Assembly (NCBI GenBank): GCA_963663495.1
Contig: OY760427.1
Coordinates: forward strand, 2,170,001-2,234,000
Source: G963663495 sp963663495
Lineage (GTDB): Bacteria > Bacteroidota > Rhodothermia > Rhodothermales > Bin80
Direction: 5' to 3'
Length of the DNA: 64,000 nucleotides
Shown here: piece by piece, positions 1-10,085 of the stretch
Layout: every line of letters begins with the position of its first letter
Numbering within the stretch: position 1 is the stretch's first letter
Program-made: the position numbers and the translations under genes
The notes under the pieces: generated by a model
What the model saw: the letters and a program-made list of their open reading frames with translations, nothing else
The model's database searches: none
What the model was told of the DNA's origin: nothing

Positions 1-107
1 GAAAGGCTATTCGTAGCACGGATGGATCCGCCGGCTTTCGCTAACCAACGAGTGACCATTCTCAACAGCTTACCTGATGTGGATATTAGTCTACTTTGGG
101 CCCTAAT
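1..107 (+). pseudogene. DNA methyltransferase C-terminal region, 5' part (interrupted)
   Basis: Open from base 1 in frame 1; reads ERLFVARMDPPAFANQR... to ...LLWAL. The coding sequence continues without a frame change at 2083 once the IS1380 element and one copy of its 5-bp duplication (CTAAT) are removed. The N-terminus lies outside the window. Similarity to the target-recognition half of N6-adenine DNA methyltransferases is recognised from the joined product only, so the assignment is moderate. Confidence 0.5.
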
Positions 108-190
108 CCTCCCTTATTCATGAGGGAGTTAAGTGGCGGGGAATCGTCGTTTAATATTATGGTGTAATATGTTGATTATACACGGTTTGA

Positions 191-1816
191 ATGGGATCCT
201 GTGCGACGCTCAAACGTTCAGAAACCCCAATACTCATTCACCCTGTAACACACCCGATGCAAGATCCCAAATCCAACCTTCTGTTCGCTTGCCAGTTCAA
301 TAAATCCGTTAAAGTTGTACGCTCCAAGACCGATAATCTAACATCGGATGCCGGCGTCATTCCTATGCGCCTGCTCATGGTGATCAGCACCTTGGCATGC
401 CGACTCACTTCCGTGCTTAAGGACAATCGGTCCCAAGCTCGGATTACGCATAGCCTTGAGGAGTTAGTGCGGCAGTTACTGCTGCAACATGTGCAGGGGT
501 GGGGACGTCAGTCAGATGCGGACAAGCTTCGAAGGGACCCCGCCATGCGCGTGGCCACTTCTTCCAAAAGGGGTATGAGGGCATTACAGGACGATAGGTC
601 CCTGGCATCCCAGCCAACCATGTCTCGCTTCGTGCACATGTTGGCCGGGAAAAAGAATTTCAAGAAGTTGCGCCTTTTTGTAGAGACATTCGCCATGGAG
701 CACCTGCTGCAGCGTGGTGGCGGGAAGCGCCGCCCCGAGGTGGTCTTTGATGTGGACGGTGTACCGGTAGATACACATGGCAAGCAGCAGGGCAGCAAGT
801 GGAACGGATATTACAAGCGCACCATCTTTCTGCCCCTTATCGCCATATGCGGTGAGTCGGGCGACATGTTGGGGGCGGAATTGCGAGGGGGCACGAAGAA
901 TGTGGTGAAGGACTGCTACGGTTTCATTCGACGCATTGGGCTGGCATTGCGTGAACATGTGGCCGACAAGGTCATTGTCCGATTGGACGCAGGCTTCAAC
1001 AGTGGCGAATTATGTGATAAGCTGGAGAACGACCGTATCGGCTACGTGATGCGTCTGAAAGGGAACGATGTGATTGACGGGCTTGCGGCGCCTCATTTGG
1101 AGGGTGATCAGCCGTCGGACGAATGCTACCACGAACTGCGCTACCGTGCAAAGTGCTGGTCCGTAGAGCGTCGTGTGGTGCTCGTGGTTGTTCCGGTGCC
1201 GGGAGAGCTTTTTCCGCGGCATTTCTATCTGATCACCGATCTGGATGTAGAAGCCTATCCGGCAGAGCAGCTTGTGAATCTGTACCGGAAGAGAGGAAAG
1301 GCGGAAAAGCACTTCGGGGAGCTGAATGCGGCTTGCTCCATGGCGCTGTCGTCGGTTCTCCGTCCGAAGACACACTATAAGGGCCGGCCTGTAGTGCGGG
1401 TGCCTGATGAGTCGGAGCCTGATGAGTCGGAACAGGATGAGTCGGAGCCTGATGAGTCGGAACAGGATGAGTCGGAACAGGATGAGTCGGAACAGGATGG
1501 GTCGGAACAGGATGGGTCGGAACAGGATGGGTCGGAACAGGATGCCGAGATCCGAGCCGAGAACGAGGTCCTGCTACAGGTATACCTTCTAACTTATCAG
1601 CTCATGCATGTGGGGCGCTGCCTTATGCGAGAGCCTGACGAATCCCAGATAAGTCTGAGCACCTATCGCGAGCGTGTACTCAAGGTGGGGGCCCGCTTCG
1701 TACAACACGCGCGCAACATCGTTATCCACATTGCCGCCAGCGCAGATGCTGCATGGGAGCAATTTTGGCGACGTTATTGTCAACTCACATGGATCACGCT
1801 TCCCTTGAAGAGCTAG
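191..1816 (+). CDS. IS1380-family DDE transposase (541 aa)
   Basis: Transposase of the IS1380 family, RNase H-like fold. Catalytic candidates are the Asp in VVFDVDGVPVD, the Asp in RLDAGF, and the Glu in the YRKRGKAEKHFGEL helix, in the family's usual order. Between the second half of the catalytic core and the C-terminal helices lies a run of acidic pentapeptides (D[E/G]SE[Q/P], nine units, bases 1406-1540). The number of units differs between copies. The start is the first ATG after the left end; an internal Met (MQDPKS) is an alternative. This is the longest intact copy in the window. Confidence 0.9.
   Translation: MGSCATLKRSETPILIHPVTHPMQDPKSNLLFACQFNKSVKVVRSKTDNLTSDAGVIPMRLLMVISTLACRLTSVLKDNRSQARITHSLEELVRQLLLQHVQGWGRQSDADKLRRDPAMRVATSSKRGMRALQDDRSLASQPTMSRFVHMLAGKKNFKKLRLFVETFAMEHLLQRGGGKRRPEVVFDVDGVPVDTHGKQQGSKWNGYYKRTIFLPLIAICGESGDMLGAELRGGTKNVVKDCYGFIRRIGLALREHVADKVIVRLDAGFNSGELCDKLENDRIGYVMRLKGNDVIDGLAAPHLEGDQPSDECYHELRYRAKCWSVERRVVLVVVPVPGELFPRHFYLITDLDVEAYPAEQLVNLYRKRGKAEKHFGELNAACSMALSSVLRPKTHYKGRPVVRVPDESEPDESEQDESEPDESEQDESEQDESEQDGSEQDGSEQDGSEQDAEIRAENEVLLQVYLLTYQLMHVGRCLMREPDESQISLSTYRERVLKVGARFVQHARNIVIHIAASADAAWEQFWRRYCQLTWITLPLKS
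1406..1540 (+). repeat. 15-bp tandem repeat inside the IS1380 transposase gene
   Basis: Nine in-frame copies of a 15-bp unit of the form gatgagtcggaacag, encoding DESEQ/DESEP/DGSEQ. The same site has 2 units in copy 3 (about 10347), 3 in copy 4 (about 12190-12235) and 1 in copy 5 (about 44280). Confidence 0.95.
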
Positions 1817-2082
1817 CCAAGTCATATTTGCGCCTGCGCTTCGACACCGCAGGCGCCCAACGCGGAAAGCGGAAAGAGAAGGTAGGCAGAGGTGTGTCTA
1901 CCCGACAGACGTCTTCCCAAAATCTCGGTAATGTGACCGCTATCGAGTCGGGAAAAGGGCCTAAACTGGTGTTTTCAGCCCCTCTCATGGTCGTCCCTAC
2001 GCATGAACAACGCACAATCGGTCCTGCAGGTACCGAAACAGCACTTTTAGACCCGAACAGGGTACATCATGAATATTGCAGG

Positions 2083-2433
2083 CTAATGAATAGTATTATC
2101 AGTCTATTCTACATAGAGGGCATTGGATTTGGCAGGGGCGAGGGAGCGTTGGATCTAAGTGCAAGTCGCATGCGATCGGACATGCATGTATTGGACCCAA
2201 AGCACCTTAGCGATGAAGCAGTACATGCCGTAAAGGCTGCGTTTCATCCACTCTTATCTCGCTACATAATGCCTATAGTAGACGAATGCGAGCAGCCTGA
2301 CAGACAGCATTTCGATGAGACTGTTATTCGTGTTTATGATTTGTCGGTAAGCCGAGACCACATTTACGACTGTCTCAAGCGACTCGTAGCTATTCGCCTA
2401 GCAGCCACTGAGATCCATTTGGGCACGCAGTAG
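2083..2433 (+). pseudogene. DNA methyltransferase C-terminal region, 3' part
   Basis: Continues the frame broken at 107. The joined product reads ...SLLWALMNSIISLFYIE followed by GFGRGEGALDLSAS, then a VLDPKHL segment, ending at TAG 2431-2433. The combination of an ALxNSxxSxxxIE helix, a G-R-x-G-E-G-A-L-D-L loop and a V-x-DP motif is characteristic of the C-terminal target-recognition part of N6-adenine methylases of TaqI/type IIG style (family knowledge). The gene is inactivated by copy 1 of IS1380. It may belong to the same lost restriction repertoire as the fragments at 20220-24335. Confidence 0.55.
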
Positions 2434-2710
2434 TAGCTGCCAAGTATTCCTTCACCTAATGTTAATGTGGCGATTTGCGATCGGAGCGCTAACATTGTCG
2501 AGGTATACACAGGTCAATAGCAGCCAAGTTCATCGCCTCATGACATAAACGTTGTCTTCCGTCCAAATAGTCTTTGGACGCCAGTTTGGGCTAGACTTTT
2601 TCCGGTTCGGTGGCAGTGTGCGGTTGGCCCGAAAGGTGTTGGGCCGTGCCGGCGCAATACCTGAAGTGCTTTTCGCCCGCTTGAAGTTCCCTCTTCCTAG
2701 CATCGAAGTG
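2434..2710. other. Non-coding gap between methylase remnant and IS66 remnant
   Basis: I see no gene, RNA or repeat that I can name here. The sequence changes to recognisable IS66 DNA at 2711. Confidence 0.5.
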
Positions 2711-2953
2711 ACCCAATGGAATGGCTCATGGAAGTATTCCAGCGCATCCCGACACATCCTGCCGAGGACATAGCAGCGCTATTGTCCCATCATTGGAAAC
2801 AGGCACGGCAAGCCCACTAGGGTAAGGCCGCCTAGCTGCCGGACGCCGAATCGTCCAGATCGGGCAAGCCCACATGCTCTCCTCCTTCCAACCACACTGT
2901 ACCCGCCAAAACTGCCAAAAAGCCCGCTACCCTGTACTTCACCGCACGCTCAC
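2711..2953 (+). mobile_element. IS66 right-end remnant (tnpC tail plus inverted repeat)
   Basis: Nearly identical to 56284-56524, the last 36 codons of IS66 tnpC plus its 3' non-coding end, finishing in CACGCTCAC where the intact copy has CACGCTTAC. The left part of the element is missing. It directly abuts the truncated 3' end of the IS1634 copy, so this IS66 had probably inserted into that IS1634 before the left part was deleted. Confidence 0.85.
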
Positions 2954-4737
2954 AAGAACTGTACCATACTCGGAGACAGATCCTGATCCACCTCCGTGAT
3001 CAGGTACCGATATTGGTTCTTAACCATCTTGGTCGTAATCCGACGAATCCTGTTCAACCTGTCTCGGATCGTCGCCCAACTATCATGAATCCCGTGTTCC
3101 TTGAGTTTGGTGCGAACCAGATGGGCAGCATGATAAGCCAGTACCGTAATGAACAGATGCCCTTCAATGCGGTCATCTCTACTGTGGTAGATGGGCCGTA
3201 GACCGAGGTCCGATTTCATGACTCTGAATGTGCGCTCAATCTCTGTAAGTCGCCAGTAGGTTCGTGCAACCGTTTCCACCGACCATCCGGTATGACTGGT
3301 CCGAAGCACATACCCTCCGCTGGCCTGGGTGCGACGCGCATGCGAAGCACGCCGGGTCACCGTAACGGATTCTGCATGCTTGGTGCCCTCCTTTTTACTG
3401 ACCTCTACCTCATACAGGTGTGAGACCTTCTTGTACTTTTCCTTCAGACGACCAACCTTTATCGTGACCTTTTCATAGTTCTTCAAGTACCCGGGTTTCG
3501 AGAGTCCCTCATGTAGTGTAGTGAGCGCCTTCACAAACTTCTTGCATTGGGTTTCAAGGATCTGATCCTCCTTCGCCTGCTTGGCCTCACTGTGCACAAA
3601 CACGCGCAGTTCCGCATTATCTTCAACGTCTTTTTCGTCTTCAACATCTTCAACATCTTCGCCATCTTTTTCCTTTTTGGTGATCTTCCAGGCTTTGATC
3701 TTGACTCCCCCTGCGGTCGTAAACTGTTGATCCGGCTTGTTTTCGGGGACTGGAGGGGCTTTGGAACGCTCCACGGTGATCCAGTTCAGTCCCTGTTCTT
3801 TCAGGTACTGCAGATTCTGCTCCGTCGCAATGCCGGAGTCCATAATCACGGTGGGAGTAGCGCCGTTTAGTTTCTCAATCGCCTCTTTGAGCGTTGCCGG
3901 TTCCCCTGCATTGCCCGGCAGGATCTGCACATTGCGGGGGAACCCCGAACCATCCAGGGTGAGCGCCAGCGTAACCAACGGACAATCACTGCGCTTTTCC
4001 TTGCTGCGCCCATGCGACAACAACTTCCCTTTCTTCTTGCCGTGGTAATAGGTATTGGTTAAATCATAAAAGACGATCGTTTCTTCAAACTGCAATACCG
4101 CTTTGGTAATGCCAAAGAGTTTCTCCATGATCTGATCCATATGCTTATGGATCAGATCAGTGCAACGATAGAGGGTGTTGAGACTCGGGGGTTCCAAATC
4201 CAGAAGCTGCAGAACACTGGAGGTTTTACACAGCCATTTATGCGTTTCTCGTTCACTGCCCGGGTGGAGCATACGTCCGACGATCAGCGCACAGCAGAGC
4301 TTGACGTGTTTCTCGCAGAAGTTGAGCGAACGTAGCAGTACAGCCAGTCCGAGCTGTTCCAATGTCTGAAGGATCAGTCGTTCTCCGCCGACGGTCCGGG
4401 AATCGGGATGGGTTGTTTTCTCTGGATCAATGAGGTGTTGCTGATGGGATGTGCGATGGATGTCGTAGCCCTTGCTTTCGAGATGTGCAACGATGTCGTC
4501 GACCGCATTGAGAAAGGCTTCATCATTCTGGAAAGGGAGGATGGCTTTCCCTTTGAGTCGGGCAGTAACGCAATGGGTCAGTTCCCCCCACAGACTGCGG
4601 GGGATGTTGAAGTTCGGGCCGAGATTAAGGAGGGTGCGGTGTTTGGAGGTACCGTCTTTGCGATAGGATTCGATGAGGGGAAAGCTGTTGCATTTGTTAC
4701 CGTCTTTACGTTTGTAGGGTCGGTTTCGGATAAACAT
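2950..4737 (-). pseudogene. IS1634-family transposase, lacking the last ~32 residues
   Basis: Transposase with catalytic Asp in FYDLTNTYYHGKK, second Asp in TVIMDSGIA, and the Y-x2-R...E signature in TYWRLTEIERTFRVMKSD, so the catalytic core is complete. The frame runs into IS66 DNA after ...SMVQFL. Full copies continue for another 32 residues (AVLGYVYDPDATRT...). I start at MFIRNRPYKRK because the codons before it differ between copies. The linker carries an acidic VED repeat that varies in length among the three copies. It is probably inactive or impaired. Confidence 0.85.
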
Positions 4738-4954
4738 GATCGGGGTGTGGAATTGGTACGGGGTAAGGTACCGGGGAGGTTGGGGGGAGGTTCCCGTCCA
4801 CACCTCTATAGCACTACATTACCTTTTCCGAAAAAGTCGGCTAAAAAAGGTCGAAAAACGCCGAATTTAGCCGAAATAGCGCTATTAGGAGGGAAAAACG
4901 AGAGAATTGGAGGCGGAACTCAGCGTTTTCCCCTGACCGGATGGCGAAGTTAGG
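2954..4954 (-). mobile_element. IS1634-family element, copy 1, 3'-truncated
   Basis: The end at 4954 carries the family terminal repeat (ATGGCGAAGTTAGG, read on +), as in the complete copies at 45499-47858 and 53471-55793. The opposite end is missing and is replaced by IS66 sequence. It sits against an IS1380 fragment beginning at 4955. Confidence 0.88.
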
Positions 4955-5191
4955 ACAAGCTGCTCTGCCGGATAGGCTTCTACATCCAGATCGGTGATCA
5001 GATAGAAATGCCGCGGAAAAAGCTCTCCCGGCACCGGAACAACCACGAGCACCACACGACGCTCTACGGACCAGCACTTTGCACGGTAGCGCAGTTCGTG
5101 GTAGCATTCGTCCGACGGCTGATCACCCTCCAAATGAGGCGCCGCAAGCCCGTCAATCACATCGTTTCCTTTCAGACGCATCACGTAGCCG
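4955..5191 (-). mobile_element. IS1380 remnant (copy 2), C-terminal side
   Basis: Matches the interior of the IS1380 transposase gene in reverse (reads ...VMRLKGNDVIDGLAAPHLEG and ...VVLVVVPVPGELF). It is cut at 4955 by the IS1634 end and at 5191 by the two-gene IS256 transposon. The other half resumes at 9147, and the 8-bp duplication CGTAGCCG (5184-5191 and 9147-9154) proves the two pieces were contiguous. Confidence 0.9.
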
Positions 5192-5287
5192 GGCATGGTG
5201 CCAGATTTAGTTGGCTTATAAAACGAGGGTCGCGAATGTTTAGGAGTATTCGGAGCCTTTTACACGAGCCAATTATTTTCTTCCAAG

Positions 5288-6355
5288 ATGCCTTCAGATG
5301 ATCTTTCGGAGCTTGATCAGATGCTTCGCGACGCGGGTCAATCTGGTCGGTCGCTGCGATATTTTCTCCTGCGACAATGCACCGAGCTTGCACAACGCCT
5401 GACATGCAGTCTGGAGTCGGATGTGCAACAAGAGGAGTCGGCCAGCCCGGGTGTGAATGCGGTTCCATCATCCCCTACGGACGGCAAGACGCAAACAGAG
5501 GAGTCGTCCCGTGTTCTGGAGGCGAAGGAGGCCTCGTTACAAGGTGGTGGTGGTCAGGATAATGCCTATATGCGGGAGGTGCGCAACCAGGCCTTGGAGG
5601 TCTTTGAGAGTCGGCACATAGGCGGGGAAGATTACGTGGCTCTGTGGATGGATGCCACATCGGTGTACGGTCGTTCATTGTTGCTTTGCATGGCCGTTAC
5701 CGCAGAGGGGTATCGGCATATGCTGGGATTTACAGAGTCCACGGTGCAGGATACGGGGGCGGTGCGGCAGCTGCTACAAGGGTTGTGCGAGTGCGGTTTG
5801 TGTGTGGATCGGGGCCTGCTTTGCATCACATCTGGACAGGCGGGGCTAACACGAGTTCTTGGTCAGAGCTTGGGCATGCATGTATGCCTGCAGCATTGCC
5901 AGATGGCCAAGCGCGAGCGTGTAGTCAGCTATCTTGCCGATGAGGATCAACGCCGTGTAAAGGGCGCCATCTCGCGTGCTTATCAATTACCGGACCGACA
6001 GGAGGCCCACAGTTCCCTGATGCGGATCCATGCCGAGTTACAACGGTGCAACCGATCTGCGGCGCAATGGCTGCTGCAGGATCTGGACCGGACACTGACG
6101 CTGCATGGTACGGGCTTGTACGAGATGCTGAGTCCGAGTCTTAGGAGCACCCGTTGTTTGATGCATACCTCGCACAGGCTGGTCAAGCAGTTGCGCGGCC
6201 TTCGTCACTGGTATCCGCCACAGGAGCGACGGGCGCAGTTGGCGCTGTTGCTGTTGGAGATGGAATCACGCATGCGCAGACTGGAGCATGCGTCGAAGTT
6301 ATTACCGATGCGGTCGGCATTGTTTGCTGATGAGGTGTCCGAGCAGCAGGCATGA
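5288..6355 (+). CDS. Catalytically degenerate IS256 transposase paralogue (355 aa)
   Basis: Residues ~115-350 align by eye with the catalytic half of the neighbouring IS256 transposase: LWMDATS for LLLDGKY, GLLCITSGQAGL for GLLVILDGSKGL, HCQMAKRERVVSYL for CTWHKRENVVSYI, and RTLTLHGTGL for ETLTLHRLGV. The first Asp is kept, the second is replaced (SGQ for LDG), and the third acidic residue in the TNNIMEN helix is gone (RSTRCLMHTS). The usual N-terminal DNA-binding domain is replaced by ~100 unrelated residues with an acidic linker. It is therefore probably not a nuclease; a regulator or partner of the true transposase is possible. 49% or so of positions look shared with the protein at 48599 (visual impression only). 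Confidence 0.72.
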   Translation: MPSDDLSELDQMLRDAGQSGRSLRYFLLRQCTELAQRLTCSLESDVQQEESASPGVNAVPSSPTDGKTQTEESSRVLEAKEASLQGGGGQDNAYMREVRNQALEVFESRHIGGEDYVALWMDATSVYGRSLLLCMAVTAEGYRHMLGFTESTVQDTGAVRQLLQGLCECGLCVDRGLLCITSGQAGLTRVLGQSLGMHVCLQHCQMAKRERVVSYLADEDQRRVKGAISRAYQLPDRQEAHSSLMRIHAELQRCNRSAAQWLLQDLDRTLTLHGTGLYEMLSPSLRSTRCLMHTSHRLVKQLRGLRHWYPPQERRAQLALLLLEMESRMRRLEHASKLLPMRSALFADEVSEQQA

Positions 6356-7877
6356 GAGATACGAATACCGAATGGGAGGGGCTTTTACAGCAGCGAGGGT
6401 ACTTCAACACTCTTCCCCTGGTACACAAAAGCGCTGCCTTCCCGATTTTCTGCCTGGAATCACCCGCAAACGGGCTGTAGAGTACTTTTAGAGCGCGCAG
6501 TACGTCTCCAGACGGGTGATTATGCGGATAAGACCGCGGGAGTGGCAACGGGGAGCGCCTCCATTGGGCCAAAAAGGGGCTCGTGCAGGCTGTTTTTGGT
6601 CCAACAGCTGGCTTTTCGCCGCACAGCGGCCCGTGGAACCTCAATAAACGCTCTCGCAGGCCCGGTTTCCTGCTGCGGCCGGACACACCCGGTGTGCAGA
6701 TCAGGCTTCAAGTACACAAAAAACGCGGATATCCCCGTTTTTCTGCCCGGCATCACCCGTAAACGGCCTGCCGAGCGCTTTTCAGAGCGCGCAATACGTC
6801 TCTGGACGGGTAATTATGCGGATAAGACCACGGGAGCGGCAACGGAGAGCGCCTCCATTGGGCCAAAAAGGGGCTCGTGCAGGCTGTTTTTGGTCCAACA
6901 GCTGGCTTTTCGCCGCACAGCGGCCCGTGGAACCTCAATAAACACTCTCGCAGGCCCGGTTTCCTGCTGCGGCCGGACACACCCGGTATGCAGATCAGGC
7001 TTCAAGTGCACAACAAACACGGATATCCCCGTTCCGGAATCACCGGTAAACGGCCTGCCGAGCGCCTTTCAGAGTGCGCAATACGTCTCTGGACGGGTAA
7101 TCATGCGGATAAGACCACGGGAGCGGCAACGGAAAGCACCTCCATTGGGCGAAAAAGGCCTTGTGCAGGCCTGTAAGGATGCCAATTGCTGTGCACAGAG
7201 GGATGACCAAGGCCATCAAGGAAGCAGACTGCCCTGTGTTAAAGAGCTGCCGAGCTGGCTAACAGCACTATTGGAACGCGTACGATTGATCCATGCTTGC
7301 CAGAACAAGAATGTGGCCGTGCAATACTACTATGAGCACGATATCCGGGCGCACCGTGCCACGGTTGAAAAGATTGGCACGTTTTCGGAGCTAATCACAC
7401 GCATGGCAGGCTACAATGACTCCAGATCGTACGCTTTAAGCCGCTATAGCGATGCCAGCGCACGCAAAAGGGCTCAACGAAGCCGTTCGCGTGCAGAAAC
7501 GCGCCCATATCTGCCACCAAAACGCCGACGACACCATACATCACGCGTGTAGGTTATTGCGTGCACGGAAAACGGTGCATAAAGTATTCAATATTTGTAA
7601 CCTGCACGGAATGGCATAACACCGCTGTTTTTGTACAAACAGCCGACTTGTTGCCGCACAGCAGCCCGTGGAGCTGCTATAACCTCTCTCAAAGGCCCGG
7701 TTTCCTGCCGCAGGCATCAACAAAGTCATCCTCGTCGTTGGAAATCCTTACTATTGAACCATCTGGGGGCTCTGCATTATGCTACTTGGAGCCCTAATCA
7801 TCCAACACCCTAACACACCCATCGTTATGCAAGCATGTGAGACAACAACCAAGCCCTCAACCAAGGCCAGGAAGTGA
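6356..7877. other. Non-coding repeat region of element A
   Basis: About 1.5 kb between the two genes. It holds roughly three tandem copies of a ~290-bp unit (see separate entry), a degenerate fourth piece near 7630-7710, and a stretch around 7262-7310 resembling the non-coding DNA of the other two-gene element near 51325-51370. A 336-codon open frame spans the repeats but shifts phase relative to the unit and has no recognisable protein features, so I treat the region as non-coding. Confidence 0.7.
6402..7190 (+). repeat. ~290-bp tandem repeat, about 2.7 copies
   Basis: The landmark ATGCGGATAAGACC recurs at 6522, 6816 and 7103 (spacings 294 and 287). Each unit contains a GCCAAAAAGGGGCTCGTGCAGG segment (or a variant) and a CTTCAAG...CACAA segment. 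Copies are about 90% alike by eye. Confidence 0.92.
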
Positions 7878-9122
7878 GTGAAGCACTTCCGGGATATAAT
7901 TGATCAAGATCGGGAGACCAAGATGGCACTCTTGCGATGCAGCGGTAGCATTGAGGAGCTGTTGGCTAAATTGGTCATGGAAGAGGAGGTAGAGTCGCTC
8001 TGTGGCAAGCGCTACGCGAGAGACGATGTGCACGACGGACGTTACGAGAGATGGGGGACCAATCCGGGTTCAATCAGGATCATGGGGAAACGCCTGAAGA
8101 TCCGGGTGCAGCGCGTACGGGATAAGAAAGAGGGCAAGGAGCGTCCTCTGGAGACCTATTGTGAGCTACGCAATGCATCGGTTGAAGAGGAGAACAATCT
8201 GACGGAAAACATTCTTCTTGGGATCAGCCAGCGGGATTATCACCGTGTGGTCAGCGCGTTTGCGGACAGTTATGGATTGAGCGCTTCCTCGGTCAGTCGC
8301 ACTTTCAGGAAGAAGAGTGCGGAGGCCCTCAAGAAGTTCGAAGAACGCGATCTGTCTTCGGAAACCTATGTGACGCTGCTGATAGATGGCAAGTACTTGC
8401 AGGAGTGCCAGATCGTGCTGTGTATGGGCATTACGGCAGACGGAAAGAAGGAGATCTTGGGCATGGTGGAGACGACCACGGAGAATGCGGAGGCGATTGC
8501 AGGTTTGTTGGAAGGCCTGATCAATCGCGGCCTGTGCTATGACCAGGGCCTGCTGTGCGTTGTGGATGGAGCGAAGGGGCTTTACAAGGCGGTAAAGGAT
8601 GTCTTCGGCGACTATACGCAGGTGCAGCGTTGTACCTGGCACAAGCGGGAGAATGTGGTGAGCAAGCTCACGAAAAAGGAGGATGCGCCCAAGGTGCGTC
8701 GGAAGATGCAGGAGGCGTATCGTGAAGACACGTACGACGACGCAAAAGCGGGGCTTGAGACCCTACGGGATGATTTGGAGGAACAAGGGGAGGAAGCGGC
8801 CGCACGTAGCCTGGAAGAGGGCATGGAAGAGACGCTGACACTGCACAGGCTGGGTGTGGCGGATACGGTCGGATGCAGTCTGCTAACCACCAACATCATT
8901 GAGAATGTCAACGGCCAGCTGGCTAATCGAACGCGGCGGATCAGACGTTGGGTAAACTCAGATCAACGTCACCGATGGGTAGCAATGGCTATGCTGGAAA
9001 CCGAACCCCGATTATGTAAGCTTGGCTGCGCAAAACACCTTCCGAAGCTCCAAAAAGCCCTGCTAAAATGTGTGCCGAAACCGTATCTTGGGCCCACTCC
9101 TAAGCCGGTCTTGAAAAAATAG
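7878..9122 (+). CDS. IS256-family transposase of element A (414 aa)
   Basis: Full-length IS256/Mutator-type transposase. It has an N-terminal region with GRYERWGTNPGSI, catalytic Asp in TLLIDGKYL, second Asp in LCVVDGAKGL, the C-x2-H motif in QRCTWHKREN, and catalytic Glu in TTNIIENVNG. The start is GTG with AGGAAG upstream; translation ends 24 bp before the right inverted repeat. It is presumed able to move the whole 3.95-kb unit. Confidence 0.9.
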   Translation: MKHFRDIIDQDRETKMALLRCSGSIEELLAKLVMEEEVESLCGKRYARDDVHDGRYERWGTNPGSIRIMGKRLKIRVQRVRDKKEGKERPLETYCELRNASVEEENNLTENILLGISQRDYHRVVSAFADSYGLSASSVSRTFRKKSAEALKKFEERDLSSETYVTLLIDGKYLQECQIVLCMGITADGKKEILGMVETTTENAEAIAGLLEGLINRGLCYDQGLLCVVDGAKGLYKAVKDVFGDYTQVQRCTWHKRENVVSKLTKKEDAPKVRRKMQEAYREDTYDDAKAGLETLRDDLEEQGEEAAARSLEEGMEETLTLHRLGVADTVGCSLLTTNIIENVNGQLANRTRRIRRWVNSDQRHRWVAMAMLETEPRLCKLGCAKHLPKLQKALLKCVPKPYLGPTPKPVLKK

Positions 9123-9146
9123 ACCAACTAAATCTGGCACCATGCC

Positions 9147-10085
9147 CGTAGCCGATACGGTCGTTCTCCAGCTTATCACATAACTCTCCACTGTTGAAGC
9201 CTGCGTTCAATCGGACAATGACCTTGTCGGCCACATGTTCACGCAATGCCAGCCCAATGCGTCGAATGAAACCGTAGCAGTCCTTCACCACATTCTGCGT
9301 GCCCCCTCGCAATTCCGCCCCCAACATGTCGCCCGACTCACCGCATATGGCGATAAGGGGCAGAAAGATGGTGCGCTTGTAATATCCGTTCCACTTGCTG
9401 CCCTGCTGCTTGCCATGCGTATCTACCGGTACACCGCCCACATCAAAGACCACCTCGGGGCGGCGCTTCCCGCCACCACGCTGCAGCAGGTGCTCCATGG
9501 CGAATGTCTCTACAAAAAGGCGCAACTTCTTGAAATTCTTTTTCCCAGCCAACATGTGCACGAAGCGAGACATGGTTGGCTGGGATGCCAGGGACCTATC
9601 GTCCTGTAATGCCCTCATACCCCTTTTGGAAGAAGTGGCCACGCGCATGGCAGGGTCCCTGCGAAGCTTGTCCGCATCTGACTGACGTCCCCACCCCTGC
9701 ACATGTTGCAGCAGGTCCTGCCGCACTAACTCCTCAAGGCTATGCGTAATCCGAGCTTGGGACCGATTGTCCTTAAGCACGGAAGCGAGTCGGCATGCCA
9801 AGGTGCTGATCACCATGAGCAGGCGCATAGGAATGACGCCGGCATCCGATGTTAGATTATCGGTCTTGGAGCGTACAACTTTAACGGATTTATTGAATTG
9901 GCAAGCGAACAGAAGGTTGGATTTGGGATCTTGCATCGGGTGTGTTACAGGGTGAATGGGTATTGGGGTTTCTGAACGTTTGAGCGTCGCACAGGATCCC
10001 ATTCAAACCGTGAATAGTCAACATATTACACCATAATATTAAACGACGATTCCCCGCCACTTAACTCCCTTATGAATAAGGGAGG
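9147..10085 (-). mobile_element. IS1380 remnant (copy 2), 5' half with left end
   Basis: Second half of the IS1380 interrupted by element A. It contains the transposase start (ATG at 10002, reading MGSCATLKRSET...) and the terminal CCTCCCTTATTCATAAGG end. Immediately after the end, its last 17 bp are repeated (10086-10102) before interior IS1380 sequence begins in the opposite orientation. Confidence 0.9.
9155..10002 (-). pseudogene. IS1380 transposase, N-terminal half
   Basis: Encodes the first ~280 residues including the first catalytic Asp region (VVFDVGGVPVD, where other copies have VVFDVDG; the Asp before V is retained) and ends in the inserted transposon. The second-Asp region reads RLNAGF instead of RLDAGF, a substitution that would also inactivate it. 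Confidence 0.85.

Larger units (their letters stand above)
108..2082 (+). mobile_element. IS1380-family element, copy 1, complete (1975 bp)
   Basis: The left end begins CCTcccttATTCATGA and the right end, read inward, begins CCTgcaatATTCATGA, giving imperfect inverted repeats. The element is flanked by a perfect 5-bp duplication CTAAT (103-107 and 2083-2087). It is exactly 90 bp longer than copy 4 (11650-13534), which equals six 15-bp units of the internal coding repeat. It splits a methyltransferase-like gene. Confidence 0.92.
5192..9146 (+). mobile_element. Two-gene IS256-type transposon, element A (3955 bp)
   Basis: Bounded by perfect inverted repeats of at least 23 bp beginning GGCATGGTGCCAGATTTAG, with an 8-bp target duplication CGTAGCCG. 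It contains, in order, a catalytically degenerate transposase paralogue (5288-6355), about 1.5 kb of non-coding tandem repeats, and a complete IS256-type transposase (7878-9122), all on the + strand. IS256-family elements normally carry a single gene and are about 1.3-1.5 kb, so the size and second gene are unusual. It has the same parts as the element at 48501-52419, in a different order. Confidence 0.9.

Noticed and set aside
6542..7552. 336-codon open frame over the tandem repeats of element A
   Set aside because: The second repeat spacing (287 bp) is not a multiple of three, the product is low-information and repeat-derived, and the equivalent region of element B has no counterpart.
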